Of a stretch of DNA of 64,000 nucleotides, positions 56,925 through 64,000 are shown piece after piece. Position numbers and translations under genes: made by a program. Source of the stretch: Venturia oleaginea (Eukaryota > Ascomycota > Dothideomycetes > Venturiales > Venturiaceae). The DNA lies in NCBI GenBank assembly GCA_013176395.1, contig JABMLP010000001.1, forward strand, positions 1,612,001 through 1,676,000, in the 5' to 3' direction. A model generated the notes under the pieces. It did not search any database. It saw only the letters and a program-made list of their open reading frames with translations, and was not told the DNA's origin. The stretch's first letter is position 1. Every line of letters starts with the position of its first letter.

Positions 56925-58235
56925 ATGGCCGAACAATATCAAGCACCACTTCCAGGACTTCCGCCTGGACCTCCGCCATTCGTCAATGAATTACCTGGCC
57001 ACGAAATTCCTCATACAGTAGCTACAAACGCTGTGCCGATAACGAGACCTGTCCCCGATACACCTCCGGCCTATCCTCCTCGTCCGACGCAAAATGCACA
57101 GCAAAACTTTTATCCACAAGAAAAATCGCAGGCGGATTTCGCGCCGCCGCCGAAAAGGAAGACGAGTGACTTCAGGGACTCTGAGAGTCCAGTGCATTAC
57201 ATCCGCGATCCTCACAAGTTGATTGCCTACTTGGTTCCATTCCCCAAACCAGACATTCACAAAGCCGACGTGGCAGACATTCCTGATCGATTTCTGATCT
57301 ATACGCCTCCTCCGCCGCCGCTCACTGCGCCAAAGGAAGGCGAAAAGGAAGATAAGTTCCACAAGATCCAACGGAAATGGCAGCAGGAAGTTCGGACTGC
57401 GAAGACGCAGGATGCGAAGGTGGCTTCGTGGAAAGGTGTCAAGGGTGGTGTGACGAAGGGGATTAATACGGCTATGGGGTGGACGACGACTTCGAGTCTT
57501 GATTTCTTGAATCGGATCCCGGGAGAGAAAGCGAAGTCGGCGAGTGGAACGAGTTCGCCTAATGCTCATGCTGAGGATGGCCATCAAGAAGAAGATCAAA
57601 CGAATAAGACTGTTGGACTTGAGGAACTTGTTCTTGTTTACCCGAATACCGTGCGTGGAACTGAAGAGCAAGTGAGGGAAGAATTCGTCAACTCGATGCT
57701 GAGGTCCAAATCCAAAGCTCAGAAAGATGCCGTTATTGCGACAGGCCTTCTGCCGGTCGCTTTTGCAGTCGACATGCTGGCGGTTCTTATATGGCCATTC
57801 GGTGGTCTGCTTGAAGTCGATGCAGTATGGGCGACAGCTTCTATTCGAGGCGCGAAGACCGCTCGCTCTGTCACCAAACGATTGCACTCTACGACACCGG
57901 AGAACACCAAACACGACGATGCGAAGCTCAAGCTCACTTTCACTCCTTCTGAGCGTTTGGAAGTCTTGCGAAGGTATCTCGCTGCAGAGTGCCATAGACG
58001 CGATCCCAAAATGTTTAAGTCGGAAGGAACTGGACCTACGGAGGGAGAGGTGTTGGAAGCCCTGGGGTGGAGTCCAAGTCAAACAGGCGGAGAAACGAGA
58101 AACTGGGAAGATGAACAATGGGAAATTCAAGAAGTAAAAGAGGATTTGAAATTGACAATGGGCAAGGGAGGAAAGGAATGGGATAAATGGTGTAAAGACT
58201 TTGCAAAGGATCCTGAGAAAGCTTTGAAGAAATAG
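56925..58235 (+). CDS. Conserved fungal hypothetical protein with a hydrophobic hairpin
   Basis: 436 residues, one exon. The N-terminus is Pro-rich (LPGLPPGPPP), with no signal peptide. HKLIAYLVPFPKP and IPDRFLIYTPPPPP are motifs I associate with a widespread fungal family of unknown role. A conserved middle (WQQEVRTAKTQDAKVASWKG, VTKGINTAMGWTTTSSLDFL) precedes EELVLVYPNTVRGTEEQVRE. A hydrophobic stretch (VIATGLLPVAFAVDMLAVLI and WPFGGLLEVDAVWA) suggests membrane association. The C-terminus is charged. I assign no function. Confidence 0.75.
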   Translation: MAEQYQAPLPGLPPGPPPFVNELPGHEIPHTVATNAVPITRPVPDTPPAYPPRPTQNAQQNFYPQEKSQADFAPPPKRKTSDFRDSESPVHYIRDPHKLIAYLVPFPKPDIHKADVADIPDRFLIYTPPPPPLTAPKEGEKEDKFHKIQRKWQQEVRTAKTQDAKVASWKGVKGGVTKGINTAMGWTTTSSLDFLNRIPGEKAKSASGTSSPNAHAEDGHQEEDQTNKTVGLEELVLVYPNTVRGTEEQVREEFVNSMLRSKSKAQKDAVIATGLLPVAFAVDMLAVLIWPFGGLLEVDAVWATASIRGAKTARSVTKRLHSTTPENTKHDDAKLKLTFTPSERLEVLRRYLAAECHRRDPKMFKSEGTGPTEGEVLEALGWSPSQTGGETRNWEDEQWEIQEVKEDLKLTMGKGGKEWDKWCKDFAKDPEKALKK

Positions 58236-58307
58236 AGAGAAAGCCACCAAATACACATAAAACCATAGGATAGTCAATGATTCCCTTTAATCATAGTGTT
58301 GATCCTC

Positions 58308-59087
58308 TCAAACCAAAAGCCCCCCTCCATTACTCGAAATTAACGTCCCCGTCAGATTCTCATCCCGCATAGCATAAAGATACGCCTCAGCAATATCCTC
58401 CACCCTCCCCACCCTCCCCGTTAGCAACTTCCCCGCCATCCCAGCAAAAAACTTCTCCTTGACCTCAGCAGGCATCTTCCAAATCTCCGTATCGATGGCG
58501 CCGGGAGAAACAACATTGACCCTAACCGGTTTCATATCCATGGCCAACCCTTTCGCCATGGAAATGAGACCGCCGCCATAACTCACTGGTACGGCCCAGC
58601 CTGGTGGTGGTCTCTGTGCTGACGTGCCCGTCGTGAAGGTGAATGAGGAGCGGGGACCGGGGGAGAGATGGGTGAGTGCGTGACGGGCTACTATCATTAC
58701 GGCTGTGAAGCGGACTAAAGCGCCATCCTGGAATGCTTTTGCCGTTACGTTTTGGAGGGTTAATGGGGCGAAGGTGTCGCCTGCTGTGAAGACGATGTGG
58801 TCTACCTGTCCTATATTCTCGAATAGCAAGGCGATGTTGGCGTCTATGGTGTCGATGTTTCCGAGATCGCAGACGTGGCCGGATATGTTGTTGGTGCGGG
58901 ATGGGTAGGCTGTTTTTAGCTTTGAGATTTTGGTTGTTATGTTTGTTTGGGAGGAAGATGAGATTGTGACGATGGCGCCGTGTTCGAGACAGGCTTCTGC
59001 TACGCCATAGCCGATGCCGCTTGTTCCGCCTATAATCAGGACCTTTGCATCTTGGAGTTTGGAGGTGTATTTTTGTTGATCTGGCAT
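58308..59087 (-). CDS. Short-chain dehydrogenase/reductase, atypical active site
   Basis: 259 residues, one exon, normal SDR length. The cofactor loop is VLIIGGTSGIGYGVAEA (GxxxGIG). HVCDLGN and HIVFTAGD follow at the expected positions, and RVNVVSPGAIDTEIW closes the substrate side. The catalytic YxxxK is not there: the region reads VPVSYGGGLISMAKGLAMD, so the Tyr may be present but the Lys is not four residues on. Related fungal SDRs with the same change exist, so it may still work by another arrangement or act on unusual substrates. No signal or membrane segment; probably cytosolic. Confidence 0.85.
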   Translation of the reverse strand: MPDQQKYTSKLQDAKVLIIGGTSGIGYGVAEACLEHGAIVTISSSSQTNITTKISKLKTAYPSRTNNISGHVCDLGNIDTIDANIALLFENIGQVDHIVFTAGDTFAPLTLQNVTAKAFQDGALVRFTAVMIVARHALTHLSPGPRSSFTFTTGTSAQRPPPGWAVPVSYGGGLISMAKGLAMDMKPVRVNVVSPGAIDTEIWKMPAEVKEKFFAGMAGKLLTGRVGRVEDIAEAYLYAMRDENLTGTLISSNGGGLLV

Positions 59088-60034
59088 GTTGACAGGAGTT
59101 TGGTGGTGGATTTAGTGGGTTTTGGAGAGAGTTTAATCCTTTTCGATAGGGTAAGGGGTAAATACTCGACGGATGCCGAGTATCACTTCTATGTATTGAT
59201 GGCACCTGTATGTGATGTTGATAAGAAAATACCTGATTTGGTTGTTGTTGCAACTTCGACAAACAACCGCGGCACTGTTTCACGTAGAACTGGAGGTATC
59301 GACTGGGTTCACACAGACAAAGTTGAGGCTCTACAATCTTATACAAATGAGAAGTCCGTGTTCTGTCGCTTGGGTGTGTTGGATAAAGCCAATCTATCGC
59401 GATAAACATAGCCGCCAGGTTGCTGAGTCGGAATGTTCGGCGTATGTAGGCGCATGTTGTCTTGCTCATTGCATACGATGTGCAAAGATGATAAATTTGA
59501 GAAATGCAGCAGCAGTACGATAGTGACGAGATCAAACCTCTGCCGGTAATTTTAAAAGATTGTTCAGCGCCTCGTCAAATGAAGCAAAAAGGGAAACCCG
59601 CAGCAGTGGTAGATAGAATATAACCTTGGCATAACTGGGCAGAGGCTGGTGTTCGGGGGCGGAGTCGTTGCACTGCCCCCGACCCCCAACCTCAACCCCG
59701 CCCCATTTCTTGGTGATTCTTGGTGACCCTATCAACCCGTTTCTGGTCGACCAGCGGTGTAACCAAGGCTGCGATTGGCTATTGGAGGAATCTGGGCTTC
59801 GTGGGAGAAAGCTTGTTCGAGTTGATTAGAAGGAGGTGTGCATGAGGCGATACAAATGCCGGCTGGCTGCGCAGCAGTAAATTGTGTGCCCTGTTGGCCG
59901 CGGGCCTGGAACCGGTGTTTGCTCTGCTCAAAAGTCGCTTTGTTCCCTTGAACTTGCCATCAGATTTCAGCATCCAGATTTTCTTCAACGGCAATTACAT
60001 CACGTACATCCTCGAAAATCGACCTGTTACGACC
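59088..60034. other. Intergenic, no gene seen
   Basis: About 950 bases upstream of the SDR and of the small secreted-protein candidate. Frames of up to 141 codons at 58980-59405 overlap the SDR antisense and look like shadows. A C-rich block at 59676-59704 is the only compositional feature. Confidence 0.35.
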
Positions 60035-60282
60035 ATGCCCGTCCTCACCACCATTACTCTCACCCTTCTCCTCAGCCTGGCGTATCTACCGCCAATGATC
60101 GATGCTATATGTCGACCGGATCATCACCGCAGGATCACAGAAAGACTTGGATGGTCTTCCCATCGGACTCGACCGGAAAAGCGAAAGCCGCAATCTGTAC
60201 AGATGGCGCAACGAACGCGAAAGCAAAAAGCGACGACTTGAAACATCTATGCCACTGTATAGCAGCTCAAAGAGAAAGTTGA
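60035..60282 (+). CDS. Possible small secreted protein
   Basis: The proposed exons are 60035-60081 and 60141-60282, with a 59-base intron (GTATCT donor, ATCACAG acceptor, phase 2), giving 62 residues. The first exon encodes MPVLTTITLTLLLSLA, a good signal peptide. The second gives KTWMVFPSDSTGKAKAAICT and ends HLCHCIAAQRES. Three cysteines remain unpaired in number. In the same frame just after the stop there is another short Cys-containing stretch (FCNGKVNC), so the 3' end may be mis-called or the gene may be truncated. The family is unknown. Confidence 0.4.
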
Positions 60283-60523
60283 GACGAGCATACCGAACTT
60301 CATCAGAACCCATTTGCCTTTTGCAATGGCAAAGTGAACTGTCGGCGTCATAACGCACGCGGATAGAGAACTGCCACGATCTCGTCGAATCCAAGGACGT
60401 CTTCAAGTGGTGTTGACCTCAGAATATTGATTTCAAGATGAGATATGATTCTCCGCACATCAGATTGCACGTTCCCATTTGGCACATCTGCAACGAAAGA
60501 TCCAGCTGCCCCAAAGTGCCGGG

Positions 60524-60850
60524 ATGCAGCAAAGACTCGACATATCGAACCTGGAGAGCGACAAAGGTGTCGACCGGAGCATCGAAAATGTTTTCACTCA
60601 TGAAAGGATTCAATTCAGTTGCTGGAAGATAGAAGAAATTGATTATATACTGGTAGTTCGCCTGCCATATTCATCATGGGATGTACTGGGCTTTCCAAAA
60701 GATGAGAAATTGGTTGTTATGATAGAGGAAGGCAGAGACATGCGCAGAAGGAAAGGTGATCCAGGAATTGGTCATCTTGTTAAGAATAGTGTTATGATAT
60801 CGGAGGAGATTCGAGACTCATTGCGAGAACAGTCAACACATTTAGGGTGA
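60524..60850 (+). CDS. Uncertain hypothetical ORF
   Basis: 108 codons from the ATG at 60524 to the stop at 60850, ending 26 bases before the end of the convergent LRR-like gene. It has coding-like stretches (IEEIDYILVVRLPYSSWDVL, GFPKDEKLVVMIEEGRDMRR). No domain, signal peptide or membrane segment is visible. The frame is open further upstream without an ATG, so a 5' exon may be missing. Confidence 0.3.
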   Translation: MQQRLDISNLESDKGVDRSIENVFTHERIQFSCWKIEEIDYILVVRLPYSSWDVLGFPKDEKLVVMIEEGRDMRRRKGDPGIGHLVKNSVMISEEIRDSLREQSTHLG

Positions 60851-60876
60851 AAAATTAAAGTTTCTGCTTTACTCGC

Positions 60877-62108
60877 TCAATCTCCATCACTATCGCTGCA
60901 ATGTTCTTTGTTGCCGTTTGGGTGCTGATGTTGCAAGTCTCCGGTTCCATATCGGTCCACATCCTGTCCATTCCTGATCATTGTGTCGACGCCTTTGACG
61001 ACCTTGAGACATGGGAGTTTCTCTGCCGTCTGCTCGACAAGCTCATCGATGTGTGATTTCCAACTGGCAGGGAATCTATCCGAGCCTGGATCATATCCTA
61101 GAATCACCAGCTGTTGCAATCCTTTCGGAAGCACATCAACCAGTCTCTCATCGCTCCCTGACGGTATCATTAGTTCCATGAGCGCTTTCATCCCAATGCG
61201 AAGGCAAGTCAGATTAGGGAAGCTTGGTAGTTCTCCTCTCTCCTTCAATCTTAAAAAATATGCTTCAGATCCATAAGGAAGGTCGTCATCCTCACAATCC
61301 TCAACATCTGCATGCTCATCCCAATATCTTCTTCCCAGTGTCGCCGCATCAAAGTCAATATCCAATTTTCTCAAAGTCGTGCTGCTCCTACCCAGTGCCG
61401 TCCATACAGGAACCGGGTCAACGCCACACCCACTTGAAGTCGGACTCTTCAAACCGTCAAAGCGATACGTGAAGGATTCCAGAGGGTCTCTCGAAAAGCT
61501 GATGATGTTCAGCAAAACATCGTCTGAGAGCTGGCATCTTTTCATGGTGATTTGCGTAACTCCGCTTGCGTACTTCGGTATTAGGGTATAATCTCCGGAA
61601 TCGTAGATGAAACCGCCACCAACGTTGTTGAGAGTGACATATGTGAGGTTTGGAAGGAGGGCAAACGTTGAAACTCCCCAAAAGGAAAATCTCCATACGC
61701 CCAATCATCGTAAAAACTCCCATTGTCGCGAAGTACCAGGCTCGTGATTTTTATTGGATCTTTCAGATTGTCAGCTTTTGCGTGCATATCGTAAATCCAC
61801 ATAAGCTCCGAAGGTTTCGCTGGCACCCAAGGCTCTTCTGGCATCAAAACGGTGTCCGAAGCTTGAGAGCCCTGCGAGATGTCTGGAGCTTTGTTCGGGG
61901 TTTTCCGTCTCTTGGAGACTCGCTCTCCCTCGTGGCGATACTCGTATTCGAATGGTATGCCTCTCCCTTTCATGTTTGGATGGGATGATGTTGGACAACG
62001 AATTGAAGGAATTGAGTGGCAGAGAGCGCGCTTCTTACTAACACTAAACATAGGCAACGATGCAGGGATGTCGATCCTTTTTGGGCTAAGGTCGAATCGC
62101 AATCCCAT
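60877..62108 (-). CDS. LRR-like hypothetical protein with an apparent frameshift
   Basis: Two minus-strand frames together make about 410 residues. The first (62108 to about 61680) has a basic N-terminus, PEEPWVPAKPSELMWIYDMH, then IKITSLVLRDNGSFYDDW and AYGDFPFGEF. The second resumes with STFALLPNLTYVTLNNVGGG and runs to 60877 through a leucine-rich pattern (TQITMKRCQLSDDVLLNIIS, TTLRKLDIDFD, FPNLTCLRIGMKAL). The frames meet at about 61672-61690, near CCCC and AAAA runs, with no room for an intron. The layout resembles fungal F-box/LRR-type proteins, though I see no F-box. It is either a recent pseudogene or carries a one-base assembly error. Confidence 0.6.
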
Positions 62109-62844
62109 TTAAAATCTCTTGATTTGAAAGGAAAAGTGAAGGACGACATGTTGGCAGCATGATTGAGAAGGTGGAGTGAAGGAGAGAGGAGGTGAATGAA
62201 GAAAAGGCGACGGGTTTCTTGTGGCGTTTCCAGGACCTACTTAGGCAGTTTCTAATGAACGCCTACGTTCTCACATATTCACAAACAGGCTATCGGCCAG
62301 AGCAAAGCGCGGACGGCCGCAACTGAAATTATAAAGCATACTCAGAAGTCGTGTCTCCCTCAAGGACAGCTTGGGTATACTCGAGCCTCCTGATTTTGGG
62401 ATTTGATGTTAGATATCGGCCACTTCTTACTCACACCGACGGAGCGGGATCGACCAAAATCAGGAGTAAATAATTGCAAGTTGACTGCGGGGAGTTATCT
62501 GCCTCGAAATGTGACTCCTCGAGTCCAATTTACATGTTAACTACCTCTGAACATCATCCCTTTATTCTTCTATATCGACATGCTCACCATCATCCAAATC
62601 CTTGGTTCACAGCGAGGTTTGACGGCAAAGACATTAGAAAGAGGCAATAGAATGTATCTGAAGTGGAACAACACAAAGTATGAATTCAATGAGTGACTGC
62701 ATAACTCTCGAACTGAGTGGAAGATGAGGGCTATCTATACAAAGAGAGTGTACTGACATAGGTTCTGACACCGCAGAGATACCGAGCAAACATGAGTGAG
62801 AACAAACAGGTTTTGAAACGACTTTGAAACCGTTGGTGTTACCA
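62109..62844. other. Intergenic with dispersed repeat copy 2
   Basis: About 740 bases. 62654-62767 matches 49121-49261. The remainder shows no gene. Confidence 0.4.
62654..62767 (+). repeat. Dispersed repeat, copy 2
   Basis: Same orientation as copy 1, 13.4 kb away. The 17-base identity is at 62686-62702. It lies just beyond the acidic tail of the right-edge gene. Confidence 0.7.
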
Positions 62845-63000
62845 TCATATTGCAACAGAATGCCACGCTGTAAAATCACCCTCATTCTGTTTTCTACTCT
62901 CTGTGCCCATTCCTTCGAGACCCTCGACCAACTCATTCTCATCGACATCCTCCCACTTATCTTCATCGTTATCCTCCCAATCCTCTTCGTCAACGTCCTC
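62845..63000 (-). other. In-frame acidic tail after the stops of the right-edge gene
   Basis: After the TAA at 63013-63015 and a TAG at 63001-63003, the same frame is open for 51 codons to a TGA at 62845. It reads EDVDEEDWEDNDEDKWEDVD, clearly non-random acidic protein. CAA-to-TAA and CAG-to-TAG changes would explain both stops. No phase-matched intron was found. Confidence 0.45.
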
Positions 63001-63012
63001 CTATGCCGAGAA

Positions 63013-64000
63013 TTATGAGCTCGAAGTACTCGAAGAAAACGACGCGGTCTTAGTTTTAGGATGTCCAGCCTCGGCATTAGCTTCCCTTGCAGTCATATTC
63101 TCCCCATGATAATCACGACCTAGCCCAAACTGGAATCTGGCTGAGTCGAGATATGTGGGCGATATGATCGACTTTGCAATTGTTTCAATGTTATTGAGAC
63201 TCGAGGAGTGGTGGCTGGAAGATCCATGCTGCAGTTCACTTAGGCACAAGCGAGCATCTGCTTCTTCGAGCCAAGCCTCGTTGGAAAAATCAAGGTCTCG
63301 TCCCGCAGTTGACAAGTCGCAAGCGTCAGCTTCTTGGAGCCAGGCCTCATTGGAGCAACCGGGATCTTGTCCCACAGTGAATAAATCTCCATATTTTGAT
63401 GCGAGAAATCCTGAAGAGATGGCGAATTTGTCTTCCTCTGCAACTGACTCCCATGGATTATCTGTCGCGTCTCCGTGATAGTCACGGGAGTGTTGGGGAA
63501 CTAGTAGGCCAACATACATACCAGCCTGTGACTTGGATAGTTGGGAAAAGGCGAGTTCGGTGTTTTTAAGAGGCTCTATCGTCACATCGAATGGACCTTT
63601 GAGTTCGCCTGCCTCAAGCTCAAACGTGTCGACATCGATCTTGGGCTGCAAGGCCATGGCTCGTTCAATTGCCCGGTTTTCGGATGTGTAACTCGCTGCT
63701 AGGTGTTCGGCTCACCAAGAGTGGCATGGTGGATGCCGTGATCGGTCAAGACATTGGTGATGATCATTTGGGAATGCCCCATCAGCTGTTCCTTGAGCTT
63801 CTGCTCTTCGAGCCTTTCCTTCTCGAGCCTTTCCTTTTCAAGCCTTTCCTTCTCGAGCCTTTTCTTTTCGAGCCTTTTCTTTTCGAGCCTTTTCTTTTCG
63901 AGCCTTTTCTTCTCGAGCCTTACTTTTTCGAGCCTCTGCTTTTCGAGCTTTTTCGTTTCGAGCTTCTGCTTCTCGAGCCTCTCCTCTTCTTCAGGTCCCA
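63013..64000 (-). CDS. Coiled-coil protein, 5' end beyond the window
   Basis: The gene enters from the right edge. The exon 64000-63716 encodes a Lys/Glu/Leu/Arg heptad-like run of KRLEK units, then QLMGHSQMIITNVLTDHGIH. A GTGAGC donor at 63715 joins the exon starting at 63659 after a 56-base intron with matching phase. Only about 41 bases separate the first exon's own stop from the next ATG, which favours one spliced gene over two. The second exon has an imperfect internal duplication (CSNEAWLQEADA, then FSNEAWLEEADA), two RDYHG stretches and a Ser-rich end. The long charged helix suggests protein-protein contact. I do not recognise the family. Confidence 0.5.
63795..63985 (-). repeat. 15-base coding repeat, about 12 units
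   Basis: Tandem 15-base units with the core CTCGAGCCTTTTCTT encode KRLEK/ERLEK on the minus strand and form the coiled coil of the right-edge gene. Adjacent units differ by single bases. Confidence 0.8.

Noticed and set aside
56991..58277. 428-codon minus-strand frame opposite the hypothetical gene at 56925
   Set aside because: The plus-strand protein has conserved motifs, while the antisense frame is Arg/Phe/Leu-rich with no domain.
58522..59535. 337-codon minus-strand frame overlapping the SDR
   Set aside because: It is a second frame on the SDR strand, His/Arg/Pro-rich, without motifs; the SDR frame carries the known signature.

Overview
The window looks like nuclear DNA from a filamentous ascomycete (Pezizomycotina). 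Genes are broken by short introns of 45-59 bases with GT...AG ends and CTAAC/CTGAC-type branch sites. Several genes belong to fungal families: Rad4, Cdc73, an NPS6/SidD peptide synthetase, a fungal P450 and small secreted cysteine-rich proteins. No finer placement is justified from the sequence alone. Coordinates for multi-exon genes come from splice sites read by eye with matching phases.

Layout. 1-7.4 kb holds the 3' end of one gene, a long gene-poor stretch, a secreted repeat protein and a proline-rich repeat protein. 9.5-12.9 kb is the nucleotide-excision-repair gene rad4. 13.7-19.4 kb carries a secreted histidine acid phosphatase, two related small cysteine-rich secreted proteins and a glycine-rich secreted protein. 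19.8-25.1 kb has a minisatellite, a MITE-like inverted-repeat element, a conserved hypothetical gene, a four-exon cytochrome P450 and the Paf1-complex gene cdc73.

25.7-45.9 kb is the centre of the window: a fusarinine-type extracellular siderophore cluster. In order it has the peptide synthetase sidD/NPS6 (-), the peroxisomal enoyl-CoA hydratase sidH (-, ends SKL), the acyltransferase sidF (+, ends AKL), an ABCB-type transporter like SitT (-), an MFS siderophore transporter of the MirB/MirD type (+) and the DUF1749 hydrolase sidJ (+). In the known pathway SidH dehydrates mevalonyl-CoA, SidF transfers the anhydromevalonyl group to N5-hydroxyornithine, SidD joins three units, the transporters move the siderophore, and SidJ cleaves it inside the cell to release iron. 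Six exact ATCWGATAA motifs, the site described for the iron repressor SreA, lie between cluster genes. I saw none elsewhere in the window. SidA and SidI, which act earlier, are not in the window.

45.9-51.5 kb looks decayed: a kinase-like gene with two frameshifts, an intact-looking 5S rRNA gene, a copy of a dispersed repeat and a BTB-domain gene with three nonsense codons of the C-to-T/G-to-A kind. 51.5-64 kb returns to gene-bearing sequence: a large E2 ubiquitin-conjugating protein, a conserved hypothetical protein, an SDR enzyme, a possible small secreted protein, an LRR-like gene with an apparent frameshift, and a gene with a lysine/glutamate-rich coiled coil that runs off the right edge.
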